A stretch of DNA of 64,000 bases from Alteraquisediminimonas sediminicola (GCF_019740335.1 NZ_JAHXZS010000005.1:124001-188000); one strand, 5' to 3'. Counted from the first letter of the stretch, positions 32,363-41,468 are shown. Program-made: numbers and translations. The notes: generated by a model from the sequence alone, not told the origin.

Positions 32363-32420
32363 ATGACCGCCCTATCGACCATAGGATGCAAAAAGGCAAA
32401 GACTTCGCACTTACGCGCAA

Positions 32421-33122
32421 TCACGCCTCATTTTGCGACAACACCGGTGCGGCATTGCCTAATAGCGGATCGGGATGCACCGGCAGGGCCACGGACTTTG
32501 GCCATCGCGCGCCCAATAACCGGTTACGCGCAATGCGAGCCGTGCTGACGGCATCCCCCTGATTCCCAACAAGGATATGATAAGCCGCCCTGTCGGCTCC
32601 CACACAAAAACCGACATGTCCAGCCCAACCGCTTGGCGTACCCCGCCAAAATATTAGCACCGCCCCCATCTGCACATCGCACGGCTGACCAAATTGCAGC
32701 CAGCTACGCGCTGCCAACGGGCGCATGGGCAGCGCCTCGACGGGCAAGGCTTGCGCAATGCAATGCGCCACGAACAATCCGCACCAAGGCTGGCGATCAT
32801 CCTGATAAGCGAGGCCAAGACGCTTGGCCCATTCGATCAAAACCGGATTGCTCCCAACCCCGATCAACTCAGATACGCCTTTTTGCGCGCGCGCTTCCTC
32901 CAACCAGCCAAATATATTGGTCCCGCCCCTATGCAACCGGAGGCGGCGCAGCGTCATCGGACCCGCAACCCCATCGACTGACAGACGCTGATCCCGCTGA
33001 AATGCACGGATCGCTTGATGCGTCCTTACCCCATTCACGCCATCTATCGGTCCGGGATCATAGCCCCACTGCTGCAGGGCCTGCTGAAGAGCGGCCACAA
33101 GCGCATAATTTTTAGCCGACAT
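32421..33122 (-). CDS. Putative endolysin: peptidoglycan-binding domain plus TIGR02594/CHAP-like amidase
   Basis: This 233-residue protein has an N-terminal peptidoglycan-binding repeat (residues 11-60, WGYDPGPIDGVNGVRTHQAI and FQRDQRLSVDGVAGP). A cysteine-peptidase-like domain follows, with nucleophile Cys114 in QPWCGLFVAHC and His169 in AGHVGF, the pattern of TIGR02594 phage-type lysins. There is no signal peptide, as in holin-dependent endolysins. The start at 33122 has GGAGG six bases upstream. It lies about 1.4 kb beyond the last GTA gene, separated from it by ompA, and is a reasonable candidate for GTA release, though this is inference. Confidence 0.8.
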   Translation of the reverse strand: MSAKNYALVAALQQALQQWGYDPGPIDGVNGVRTHQAIRAFQRDQRLSVDGVAGPMTLRRLRLHRGGTNIFGWLEEARAQKGVSELIGVGSNPVLIEWAKRLGLAYQDDRQPWCGLFVAHCIAQALPVEALPMRPLAARSWLQFGQPCDVQMGAVLIFWRGTPSGWAGHVGFCVGADRAAYHILVGNQGDAVSTARIARNRLLGARWPKSVALPVHPDPLLGNAAPVLSQNEA

Positions 33123-33183
33123 ATTCGCCTCCATTGAATACGCATATGAAAACGATCCGCACGCGCCCCGAAATCAGGACAAT

Positions 33184-33212
33184 AAAAAAGGGCGGACCAT
33201 TAAGGCCCGCCC
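33184..33212 (-). terminator. Rho-independent terminator after ompA
   Basis: On the minus strand a 9-bp GGGCGGGCC/GGTCCGCCC stem (one G-U pair) with a TTAAT loop is followed by six T (33189-33184). It lies 40 bases after the ompA stop and before the endolysin gene, which must therefore have its own promoter or depend on read-through. Confidence 0.92.
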
Positions 33213-33252
33213 TCTCTTGCAGTGCATCAGCCGGGGCAAAGCCCCCGCAGAA

Positions 33253-34323
33253 TTACTGACCGTATTTGATTTCCACGCGACGGTTCTGCGGTTCCTTCAC
33301 ACCATCCGCAGTCTCAACCAGCGGCTGGGTTTCACCATAGCCCTGGCTAGCGATCACGCCATCGGCGATGCCGTGCGACACGAGGTAACCGCGGACTTCC
33401 GCAGCACGACGTTCGGACAGCGCCTGATTATACTGCGGACGTCCCGATTTGTCGGCATGGCCGGCAAGCTGGACGGCGGCGGTGCCGCAATTCGCATAAT
33501 TCGCCACAGCATTGTCGAGGATCGACGCCGCTTCCGGGGTGACATTGCTCTTGTCGAAATCGAAGAACACAATGTACGGCCCGGCCTGGCATTCAACAAC
33601 CGGTGGCGGCGGGGGTGGCGGCGGTGCCACTTCAACCGGCGGCGGCGGTGGCGGCGGCGGCGGTGCAGCCGGTTCACCGAAATTGTAGATCAAGCTTGCG
33701 AGCAACGAATGCGAACGGAAATCGTTCTTGGTCGTGCCCGAACCATCTGCGAGGTTCATCTTGGCATTATCGACGTTGAAGAAGCGATACTTCACACCGA
33801 CATCAACATTTGCGCTCAGTGCACGGCGCACTTCAGCCAGCGCCTGCCAAGCGAACTTCGAATCCGAATCGCTCACAAGATCAGCACTCACCGACGTGGC
33901 ACGAACGTGCGAGGCACGTACGCGGGCAATACCCGCACCGCCACCGATTGAAGCCTGCCAGCCATCATCATTGCCGAAATCAAGCAAGCCGTTCAGCATG
34001 AAGCTGAGCGCCGAATGACTGCCCTTGCCGTCGAAGTCCAACGCACGAACATTGTCACGTAGGCCAGATACCTTGGCACGCTTGTAGGCGACTTCGCCTT
34101 CCGCACGAAACGGACCAAAATCATACCCAATCTTGCCGTCAACATCGTAGCCGGTCTTGCTATCGACAGTAACAGCGTTTGGCGTAGCGATCACATCATA
34201 GTCGATATCCTCGACGATCATGCCGCCACCTTCAATGCCGACATACCAGGTATTGTCGCGCGCCAGCGCCGGCGTCGCGAGCGCCGTCGAGACGAGCGCG
34301 AGCGTATAAGCGAGCTTCCGCAT
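33253..34323 (-). CDS. ompA: OmpA-family outer membrane protein
   Basis: This 356-residue protein has a signal peptide (YTLALVSTALATPALA, cleaved before RDNTWYVG) and an eight-strand OmpA-like beta-barrel. A linker with two proline runs (nine and eight Pro) joins it to a C-terminal peptidoglycan-binding OmpA domain with FFDFDKSNVTPEA, LAGHADKSG, YNQALSERRAAEVR and NRRVEIKYGQ. The barrel tethers the outer membrane to the wall. The start at 34323 (MRKLAYTLAL) has AAAGGA seven bases upstream; an ATG five codons earlier is less well placed. It is a single-gene unit with its own AT-rich promoter region and a strong terminator. Confidence 0.95.
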   Translation of the reverse strand: MRKLAYTLALVSTALATPALARDNTWYVGIEGGGMIVEDIDYDVIATPNAVTVDSKTGYDVDGKIGYDFGPFRAEGEVAYKRAKVSGLRDNVRALDFDGKGSHSALSFMLNGLLDFGNDDGWQASIGGGAGIARVRASHVRATSVSADLVSDSDSKFAWQALAEVRRALSANVDVGVKYRFFNVDNAKMNLADGSGTTKNDFRSHSLLASLIYNFGEPAAPPPPPPPPPVEVAPPPPPPPPVVECQAGPYIVFFDFDKSNVTPEAASILDNAVANYANCGTAAVQLAGHADKSGRPQYNQALSERRAAEVRGYLVSHGIADGVIASQGYGETQPLVETADGVKEPQNRRVEIKYGQ

Positions 34324-34504
34324 ATTATTTCCTTTCATCGCTATTCCTTTCGGAATACGAGATCATTTAAGGTATGCTTTATATTCTGGCAAGTGAGCAA
34401 CGTTGCGAACTGTTGCAATAATGTCCCACAATCAAGGAAATAAGCAGAGCATATGCAATGCGCCTGACTAGATATTGTTAATATATCCGTAATGAAATTG
34501 TCAG
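34324..34504 (-). promoter_or_regulatory. AT-rich ompA upstream region
   Basis: These 181 non-coding bases separate the GTA cluster end from ompA and are clearly more AT-rich than their surroundings. They hold a TATAAAG -10-like sequence on the minus strand (near 34380), a perfect GCAACGTTGC palindrome at 34397-34406 and further TTGC/GCAA half-sites. No -35 box at good spacing was found, and no terminator for the GTA transcript was recognised. Confidence 0.35.
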
Positions 34505-34999
34505 TTAAGATGCGATAAGACCATGCACCCGCAATGCCTCCAATATTTGGATCAGCTTTTCGCGTGCTTCAATATCGACAGTCCCGCCGCCAATTGGATT
34601 ATTAATGCTTGGTTGGCGTGCCGCGACTACCTGAACGCCCTCAATCGTAATTGATCGGGCTGCAATATCGCCGCCCAACCATATATCCCCATCAAATCGC
34701 GCCCACCAGCCTTCATTCAAGACCCAGACAAACATGCCTGCCCGGGGTGCCATGAAACGCCACCCCCCTTCGGTCCATCCAGCCAATGCGCCCGCATGGC
34801 CGATCCAACTCCCATTCGGCGCTGCACCGACAATCCAGCATTGCCCCGTCACCGGATTATCCGGCGGCGCATCCAATGCCATCGCCTCCACCGCTGGGCT
34901 AGTCAAAAAATCCAGCCTTGTCAGCGCCTCATTGAACGTCATCTCCTTTTGTGCCTGACCAGCATATAATAACGGCAGACTATAGCGATCTGTGTACAT
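34505..34999 (-). CDS. DUF2793 domain-containing protein, GTA-associated
   Basis: This 164-residue protein begins YSLPLLYAGQAQKEMTFNEAL, the DUF2793 signature. Residues rich in Trp and Gly follow (QCWIVG, GSWIGHAGALAGWTEGGWRF), then a C-terminal helix. DUF2793 proteins usually sit next to GTA or phage tail genes and are thought to be tail-fibre or baseplate accessories, but the activity is not known. GGAG lies six bases before the start. It is the last gene of the GTA cluster, 77 bases after g15. Confidence 0.85.
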   Translation of the reverse strand: MYTDRYSLPLLYAGQAQKEMTFNEALTRLDFLTSPAVEAMALDAPPDNPVTGQCWIVGAAPNGSWIGHAGALAGWTEGGWRFMAPRAGMFVWVLNEGWWARFDGDIWLGGDIAARSITIEGVQVVAARQPSINNPIGGGTVDIEAREKLIQILEALRVHGLIAS

Positions 35000-35076
35000 T
35001 ACTTACTCCACTCATTGCGCGGCAACCGGCCTTGCCTCGACCCGCCCCCATCAAAACCGGCGACAATTTGATGATA

Positions 35077-37278
35077 TCAGGCGGGGATGATCACCCGCCC
35101 CGGCTGGCCGGGACCAAAAACACCCACCTGCCGGACTATAATTTCAAACGTAGCGCCCTGCATCGTGCCATCCGCCTGACGCAACGCCGCATCATAGATC
35201 CAACCCTGCACATCGGTCGTCACATTGCGCAGGACCAGTTCGCCGCGCATCACCTGAATCTGCCAAGCCTCAACGGCCTCGCTCATCGGCACATCAACCC
35301 CGTCCGTCCAGACAAAACCTGTCCGGTCGCGCCTGATCCACTGCACCGCAAGATCGCCGTCCGCCCGCTCTTCAGCCTCCAGCCGCACCGGCGCATGAGG
35401 CAGGACATTGCGCCCTCGAAACAACATATCCGCCGTCGCCGGGCCGGTCACATCGCCAATACCGCTCGCCAACAAGGCTACCGACGTATTCAACGCCGCC
35501 CGCCCCGGTTCCACTGCTAACAAGCTATCGCGCTCGATCAGGACAAACCGCTCGCCAGCCCCATGCATCGCCATCGCCCATTCCGTTCCCAACCGCCCGC
35601 GCCACAGCCGCGACAGCCGAAATCGCCCATTGCCCAGCGGCTGCACCGCGCCGAATTGAATCAATTCATCCCCCACCAGCGCCAAATTGCGACCCGCCAG
35701 CAACGCATCGTCATCTGCCGCTTCCAGCCACATATCTTCATGCAGCATCGCGACATTGATCGTGTGAATCCGGTCCATCAACAACGCCGATCCCGGTGCC
35801 AGCACCTGCTCCACAGATCCGATCAACGCAGGCGGCGCGGTCAGCCCGAGATCGGTCCAACTCACCTTATTATCCACACTCGCCGCCAATACCGCCTGTC
35901 GCCACCCCGGCGACATCCCGGCCGTCGCCACCCAATATCGCGGCACATCCGGCGCGGCCTCATCGAACATCGGCATGTCGATCGGCACCAACACCGTTTC
36001 GCCATGCACAACATCCGGATTGGCAATGGCCTCGCCACTATCCGCCGCCGCATCGTCTATCGGTAGAGGCCGCCCCAGCGCCACCAATGTCAACTCAACC
36101 ACCCCGCGCTCCACCGAACGCTCGACGATCCGCCATTCCCCCGCAAAATCCGGCAAAACCACGCGCTGACCCGGTCGCAAAAAAGCCCAGCGCCACGGCA
36201 GCTTCACCCGTGCGGTCATCCGGTCGCGCCACAGCCGCGCCAACATCGTCTCCGCAACTCTTTTCGCTTGGGCCGCAGGCAGTGCCGCGGGCAATTCCAC
36301 CCGCTCGCTGCGCAGCGCCAACCCATGACGCGACGCCTGTTGCAAACCCGCCTGAAAATCCCGGCCCGGATCGTAAAAGGCGATCCCCACCCCATCGGGC
36401 AGTGTCCCCGCCCCCGCCTGCTCCGTCGCGACCCGCATCGGGTCGCTGCGCGCTTCCAAAGCGCGCGCCCCGATATCATCGGTGGGAATGGTCCAGACCG
36501 CCTCATCCTCCGCCATCAGACGCAGCCGCGCCCCATCATCCGCCAAGGTCGGCCCAAATGCTGCCACCAGCCCTTCCAACGCACCGCGCACGCTATCGCC
36601 ACTCGCGGCAAAACCGCTCACCACGCCGCCCGACACGCCCGCCACCGCCCCGCCGCTCAATGACTGTGCGATGGTCAGCAACGACACATCGCCCGCATCC
36701 GCTTCAACTTCAAATGTCAAAGACGGAATGCGATTGCCAAAATCGGCCAATTGCAAATTCTCGAATACTGCCACCGCCAGCCCGCGAAAGGCCGGCGCAT
36801 CCGCCCCTTTATAGGCCGCAATCAACGGATCGACGCGTTGCCCCTCATCCCCGCGCCACAGCCGAAAGGCCGACAGATCGGACTTCCAATCCCCCGCCGC
36901 ACCGCGCAACAATTTGCCATCCGCCCAGATGCGACGCACCGCCCGAATTGGCCGTGCTGACAGTGCCACCGCAAAACTGCTGGCATAGCTATAGGTCGTC
37001 ACCTTGGGCTTGCCCTTGCCCCCGCCAGATCGCTGCCGCGTTTCCAGCAAATCCGTCGCCCAGATCACCGTCCCCGCCACCCGCAATCGCCCGAATATGC
37101 GGGGCAAGGGCGTGCCATAAGCCGAGGTCTGTACCGAAAGCTCGCCCAGCCTCGGCCCTTGCCGCCCCTTCGGCGCAAACACCGCCCGATCAATCGACTG
37201 GCCGATCGCACCGCCAATCGCACCGCCAATCGGCCCGCCCACCAACGTCCCGACGACCGTCAGCACCAATGTCGCCAT
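35077..37278 (-). CDS. GTA g15: baseplate/host-specificity tail protein, short form
   Basis: This is a 733-residue tail-tip protein. It opens with a hydrophobic glycine-rich segment (ATLVLTVVGTLVGGPIGG) and the SAYGTPLPRIFGRLRVAGTVIW motif region. Central Phage-tail_3-like beta domains follow, then a C-terminal part with RLSRLWRGRLGTE. The start at 37278 has AGGGG seven bases upstream; the longer open frame to 37374 is an artefact. From memory, g15 of Rhodobacter is about 1300 residues and carries an extra TIM-barrel domain, which is missing here. A TIM-like region is instead attached to g12. It begins one base after the g14 stop. Confidence 0.9.
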   Translation of the reverse strand: MATLVLTVVGTLVGGPIGGAIGGAIGQSIDRAVFAPKGRQGPRLGELSVQTSAYGTPLPRIFGRLRVAGTVIWATDLLETRQRSGGGKGKPKVTTYSYASSFAVALSARPIRAVRRIWADGKLLRGAAGDWKSDLSAFRLWRGDEGQRVDPLIAAYKGADAPAFRGLAVAVFENLQLADFGNRIPSLTFEVEADAGDVSLLTIAQSLSGGAVAGVSGGVVSGFAASGDSVRGALEGLVAAFGPTLADDGARLRLMAEDEAVWTIPTDDIGARALEARSDPMRVATEQAGAGTLPDGVGIAFYDPGRDFQAGLQQASRHGLALRSERVELPAALPAAQAKRVAETMLARLWRDRMTARVKLPWRWAFLRPGQRVVLPDFAGEWRIVERSVERGVVELTLVALGRPLPIDDAAADSGEAIANPDVVHGETVLVPIDMPMFDEAAPDVPRYWVATAGMSPGWRQAVLAASVDNKVSWTDLGLTAPPALIGSVEQVLAPGSALLMDRIHTINVAMLHEDMWLEAADDDALLAGRNLALVGDELIQFGAVQPLGNGRFRLSRLWRGRLGTEWAMAMHGAGERFVLIERDSLLAVEPGRAALNTSVALLASGIGDVTGPATADMLFRGRNVLPHAPVRLEAEERADGDLAVQWIRRDRTGFVWTDGVDVPMSEAVEAWQIQVMRGELVLRNVTTDVQGWIYDAALRQADGTMQGATFEIIVRQVGVFGPGQPGRVIIPA

Positions 37279-37279
37279 C

Positions 37280-37696
37280 TCAATTCCCCTGATAATGTGC
37301 GGCCCAGATCGACCGTATCGGCCAGGGCGACGGCCCGGGTCGCTCGACCACGCGCCGCGCATGCGCATCGGCATGGATAAGCCCCTCGCCCGTCCAAATC
37401 GCGAGATGCGACTGCATCACCCCCGTCGCGATCACCAACACCGCGCCCGGCGTCACCGCCTCGATCCGCCGCAGGCCAAAGGCCGCCATTTCCCGCAATA
37501 ATCGCGCTTCTTGATCGCCGCGCAGCCGATAATCCGCTGGCACCACCCCCGACACCCCGACACCACGCAGCGCCACCAGCACCAGACCGATGCAATCCAG
37601 CCCCAGCGCCGGATCGCGCCCTTGTGGCCGAAACGGCACGCCAACATACGCCCGCGCCGCCTGCACCAGCGGCACGTCCTCCCCCATATCTTGCAT
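37280..37696 (-). CDS. GTA g14: NlpC/P60-family cell wall peptidase
   Basis: This 138-residue papain-like hydrolase carries the NlpC/P60 catalytic set: Cys35 in GLDCIGLV, His97 in QSHLAIWT and a third polar residue at His108. In GTA and siphophage tails this protein cuts peptidoglycan during DNA entry. The ATG at 37696 begins four bases beyond the g13 stop; an internal ATG at 37684 would shorten it by four residues. It sits directly before g15, as in other GTA clusters. Confidence 0.93.
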   Translation of the reverse strand: MQDMGEDVPLVQAARAYVGVPFRPQGRDPALGLDCIGLVLVALRGVGVSGVVPADYRLRGDQEARLLREMAAFGLRRIEAVTPGAVLVIATGVMQSHLAIWTGEGLIHADAHARRVVERPGPSPWPIRSIWAAHYQGN

Positions 37697-37699
37697 GGC

Positions 37700-38512
37700 T
37701 CAGGCCCCCGGATAACGCGTCAGCAGGTCATTCCCCGGCAAATGCGGCTCACCCCGAAAATTGGCGACATTGCCATAGGTAAATCGACAGGTGACGAGAC
37801 GCTTGTCGCACCCCGCCATCAATTCCAGCCGCGCCCCCGCCACCACCGCAAAAGGCGGCGGCTCCCGCAGGGTAATCTGCCCCCCATTCGCCGCCAGCAC
37901 CGCGCTTTCAAGCCCGGCATTCGCGCCACTCATCCACCGCACCCGGCCATAGGCCAATGGCTTGGACGGCACCGCCGTCACCGTGAACGCATCGGCTGCC
38001 GCCACAGCCGATACCTGCGCCAACACCGTCAAGCCCGCCGGGTCCACCCCGCACCGCCGGTCGCCCAGCGCCGCGCGACATTCGGGCGAGGTCAGCTCCA
38101 CCACAGGCCGCTCCAATATCGATGTCGGCCCTCGCAACTCCGCCGTAAAGCTGCCATGCTTGATCGCCACCTCGCCCAATTCGCCCCGCGCCATCACCAG
38201 CGCCTCGCCCTCAGGGTCACTCCAATCAATCGCAAACAGCAATAATTGCGCCCCGTCCCAACGCCCCGCGATCAAATCATCCTCACGCACCGCATCGCTG
38301 GATAGCGCACCCGTCACCTCCATCGTATCGACGCCCATCCCGCTTTTCTGATGGATCGCGCTCGGCACGATCCCCGGCGTCGCCCGATAGGTCAGGCCAT
38401 CCCGCCACAGATCGCGGTCATGCGAGGTCAGCCCGATCGCCACGCCATCGCGCCGCTGCAATCGCCAGCACAAAGCGACCGTCATCACCTCCGGTTGCAG
38501 CCAGTCCGGCAT
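37700..38512 (-). CDS. GTA g13: DUF2163 baseplate hub protein with four cysteines
   Basis: This 270-residue protein has the DUF2163 region (GLTSHDRDLWRDGLTYRA) and the C-terminal phage hub motif GNVANFRGEPHLPG. Four cysteines, C145 and C154 (PECRAALGDRRC) and C235 and C242 (GCDKRLVTC), are arranged in two pairs. In the Rhodobacter GTA structure the equivalent hub protein was reported, from memory, to hold an iron-sulfur cluster, and these cysteines could serve that here. It lies between g12 (three-base gap) and g14. Confidence 0.92.
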   Translation of the reverse strand: MPDWLQPEVMTVALCWRLQRRDGVAIGLTSHDRDLWRDGLTYRATPGIVPSAIHQKSGMGVDTMEVTGALSSDAVREDDLIAGRWDGAQLLLFAIDWSDPEGEALVMARGELGEVAIKHGSFTAELRGPTSILERPVVELTSPECRAALGDRRCGVDPAGLTVLAQVSAVAAADAFTVTAVPSKPLAYGRVRWMSGANAGLESAVLAANGGQITLREPPPFAVVAGARLELMAGCDKRLVTCRFTYGNVANFRGEPHLPGNDLLTRYPGA

Positions 38513-38515
38513 GGC

Positions 38516-40834
38516 TCAACCCTCCCGAACTTCGACCATCGGCACGCTCGCCGCCTCGCCCGCGCGAAAAGTCGCCCGGCTCACCTCCAAGCGATCCTCG
38601 GCAAAGCGCACCGGCACCTCAAACAAAAATCCTGCCGTAATCGGCACGCCTGCTGCCGGGGCAATATCAAAGCTCACCACCCCCTTTGGCCTTAAGGTCC
38701 AGCCGTCCAAAATCTCGACCCCGGCCAGTGCAATCCGCACCGATCCGGTCAAAGGTCGGGTAATCCGGCGATGCTGATAATCGGGCGCGATGCCGTAATT
38801 CTTGACTAGGTCGAACGCGGTCGTCTTGCCATCGCCAATCCCGATCTGCTGATCGAGCACACCGGGCGCATCCGTCATATGATTGCTGCTGAAATCGAAC
38901 GGGTCGCGAAAACGAAACCCCCGCGCCGCGCCATGACGCGCCCGAATAAACGTGATCAGCGTCTCGATATCCGCTTCGGACCGCAACCCCGGCCCGGCAT
39001 CGATCTGCAACCGCGCATCCGCCCATTCGGCATTGCGCTGCTCCGCGCCCGATGCCGTCGTCACAATCGCCGTCGAAAATTGCGGCGCAATGGTCGCCTC
39101 ACGACCCAAAGCCAATGGGAACGCCACATCGTCAAATGCCTGCATGCGCCCGTCCTCCTCATCAAAATGGAAATAGCCATCGCGCATCACCTGCGGCAGC
39201 GCCCAAATAAAGGTCTCGGCCACCCCGCGCGCCCGGCCCGCCTCGGCGGCTGCATCAATCTGCGCCCATTGCGCCTTGTCGGCAGGCAACAGGACAAAAC
39301 CCGCAAAATAATGCTGCGCCGACACCGGATAGCCCAGCCGCTTGCCCGCCACCGCCGTGCCGCGCGCGGTCAACCCGGCATTATTGGCCGTGACCCAATC
39401 ATAATCCTCAAATTGCAACACATCGAACGCGGGGCGCGCCCATCCCAAAGGCACATTCGCCCGCTTCAATGCCGGCGCCGCCTCATCCAACACCGTCGGC
39501 AAATAAACGAGGATCAACAACACCGCATCGGGATGATCCAGCCGCACCGCCGCCGTCAGCGCCGCCGTCGATGCCGCCAGCACCGCCCCGGCTTTGTCCA
39601 GCAACGCCGTCTGCGCCGCCGTCATCGCGCCGCGCACATCCGCAATCGCCACCGGATTACCGCCAAATACCGCCTTGGCCGCCTCATCATACAGATGCAC
39701 CCGGCCATCATTGGTCGTCCACCACCAGGGCTCGCCGACCTGAAACTGCACCCGCAGACCCGCCCCGCCCGCAATCGCGCAAAAGGCGCGGGCCACCGCC
39801 TGCAAATATCCCATCGCCCCTTGATGCGCGGGCGATAATAACGTGGACGGTGGCACCCATCCGGTCTGCGCCGCAACACCATTCAGGTCGCGCTGCTTCC
39901 AATCGTTCCAGCAATGGGCATCGAACAATTCATAGGAAAGGGACCAGATCACCTCATATCCCTGTGTCCGCGCCCGCGCCGCAAAATCGTGATGCCATGC
40001 GCTGCACGGCGCATTCAACACCCCGCCCGACAGGCTCACATAATGTCCGCCCGATGCGGGTTCGAGCCGAAAATAATGGCTCATCCCGACATAATGATTG
40101 ATCGTTCCGCGATACCCAAGCTGCCGTATGTTCCGCAGCATCCGCTCCGGCGTCAGATTATAGCTATCGTCATATCCAGTCGCGATCCGCAGTCCATGCT
40201 CCGGCGCGATCATATCGCCCAGCGCCAGCATCGACCCCGGCCCATCGCACCGAATGCCGCTCATCTCGGCCCAGCCTTCCACCGCCCCCGGCAGGCTCGC
40301 GCCGCCCGCATCATATCCCGGCGGCACCAGCGAAATAAACATCCGGTCAATATCCCCGGCCCATACCGGCACGGCCTCGCGCGGCAATAAAAACCCGCCC
40401 GCCATCGCATCGAAATCCAGCGACACCACCGCATCGGTCGCAGACCCCTTAGCGTAATTCCACAGCCGCACATACCAGCTACGCGGCGTGCCATTCTGGT
40501 CGCGCCCCTCAATCGTCAACACCGGACCATTCAATTGATTGAGCGGAATAATCCCGCCCGACCGCCACCGAAACTGGAGCTTGCATCCGCGAAAATCGCG
40601 GTTGGTGGCATAAGCCAACAACGGATGGTCATAATGATCGACCGCATCCCAAATCAGTCCGGCCAGATCATTCGCCTTGTAAAACACCACATCGACCCGC
40701 AACGCATCAAAACCGTTGGTCGTGACCGAGGCCATCATCGGTCGTGGAAAATTCACCGTCCAGAAACGCGGATCAAACCGCTTCAACCAGCCCTGCGCCA
40801 AGGCATCACCAGCTCTTGCCAGCCAATATCCCAT
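38516..40834 (-). CDS. GTA g12: TIM-barrel-like domain fused to a DUF2460 distal tail domain
   Basis: This 772-residue protein ends in a normal DUF2460 domain from about residue 565 (DDVAFPLALGREA, then FRFRDPFDFSS and GIGDGKTTAFDLVKNYG), which is the entire g12 protein in other GTAs. The preceding 560 residues look like a beta-rich module (1-200) and a glycoside-hydrolase-like TIM barrel (about 210-560). The latter has RIATGYDDSYNLTPERMLR, Glu368 in QVGEPWWW and Glu476 in LQFEDYDW at positions suggestive of catalytic acids. It may bind or cut capsular polysaccharide, or form a sheath-like tail decoration. The assignment of the N-terminal part is tentative. Confidence 0.85.
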   Translation of the reverse strand: MGYWLARAGDALAQGWLKRFDPRFWTVNFPRPMMASVTTNGFDALRVDVVFYKANDLAGLIWDAVDHYDHPLLAYATNRDFRGCKLQFRWRSGGIIPLNQLNGPVLTIEGRDQNGTPRSWYVRLWNYAKGSATDAVVSLDFDAMAGGFLLPREAVPVWAGDIDRMFISLVPPGYDAGGASLPGAVEGWAEMSGIRCDGPGSMLALGDMIAPEHGLRIATGYDDSYNLTPERMLRNIRQLGYRGTINHYVGMSHYFRLEPASGGHYVSLSGGVLNAPCSAWHHDFAARARTQGYEVIWSLSYELFDAHCWNDWKQRDLNGVAAQTGWVPPSTLLSPAHQGAMGYLQAVARAFCAIAGGAGLRVQFQVGEPWWWTTNDGRVHLYDEAAKAVFGGNPVAIADVRGAMTAAQTALLDKAGAVLAASTAALTAAVRLDHPDAVLLILVYLPTVLDEAAPALKRANVPLGWARPAFDVLQFEDYDWVTANNAGLTARGTAVAGKRLGYPVSAQHYFAGFVLLPADKAQWAQIDAAAEAGRARGVAETFIWALPQVMRDGYFHFDEEDGRMQAFDDVAFPLALGREATIAPQFSTAIVTTASGAEQRNAEWADARLQIDAGPGLRSEADIETLITFIRARHGAARGFRFRDPFDFSSNHMTDAPGVLDQQIGIGDGKTTAFDLVKNYGIAPDYQHRRITRPLTGSVRIALAGVEILDGWTLRPKGVVSFDIAPAAGVPITAGFLFEVPVRFAEDRLEVSRATFRAGEAASVPMVEVREG

Positions 40835-40892
40835 GCCGCTTCCCCTTTATTACTCAACGATCAACACGCATCCGACAATTCAGGCCGCCAGC

Positions 40893-41468
40893 TTAGCCCG
40901 CCCGCTCCATCGCCCCGCGCACCGCACGCGCCACCTGCTTGGATGATCGCGCCAGCATATCGGGCGCGCTGCCTGCGGGCGCATTGATGCTGATCGCGAC
41001 CCGCACCTCGCGCCCGCCACCGCCACCACCCCCACCCGCCGCCGCAATCCGCCCCTCCGCGCCGGGCGTGAACCATTCCGGCCCATTTTCACCGACACGA
41101 TAGGCCCGCCCGGCCGATACCGGCCCGCCGGTCGCCCGCCCCGGCGCACCCAATAGGCCGCCGAGCAACTTGACCCCCGCGCCGACCAGTCCGCCACCCG
41201 CACCGCCGCCAATCCCACCAATTCCGCTCGAAATCGCGCTGGCAGCAATCTCCGCCAACACCGACAGCGCGACCCGCTTCATATCCTCAAAGCCGAATTT
41301 CCCGGTCCGAACCGCGCGCAACAACGCGCCCTCGATCATCCGCCCCGCCTTTTCGGCACCATCGACCAACGGCCCGCCCATCTGGCCGCGCAACACATCC
41401 ACATCCTTGCCAAATGCGCCGGTATCGGCCCGCACCTGCACCAATAATCGGTCAATCACCTCATCCAT
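40893..41468 (-). CDS. GTA g11: short tail tape measure protein
   Basis: This 191-residue protein starts with an amphipathic helical part (MDEVIDRLLVQVRADTGAFG). A glycine-rich hydrophobic stretch (SSGIGGIGGGAGGGLVGAG), the phage tail motif RATGGPVSAGRAYRVGENGPE and a run of eight glycines (about residues 145-152) follow. The size is close to Rhodobacter g11 and implies a short tail, because tape-measure length sets tail length. It overlaps g10.1 by eight bases and is separated from g12 by 58 bases. Confidence 0.88.
   Translation of the reverse strand: MDEVIDRLLVQVRADTGAFGKDVDVLRGQMGGPLVDGAEKAGRMIEGALLRAVRTGKFGFEDMKRVALSVLAEIAASAISSGIGGIGGGAGGGLVGAGVKLLGGLLGAPGRATGGPVSAGRAYRVGENGPEWFTPGAEGRIAAAGGGGGGGGREVRVAISINAPAGSAPDMLARSSKQVARAVRGAMERAG

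Noticed and set aside
33600-33665. GGC/GGT-rich simple repeat
   Set aside because: It encodes the two proline runs of the OmpA linker on the minus strand, so it is coding low-complexity sequence rather than a separate repeat element.
35796-37292. 498-codon plus-strand open frame rich in Pro, Arg and Ser
   Set aside because: It is antisense to GTA g15. The composition is that of a shadow frame in GC-rich coding DNA, with no ribosome site or domain.
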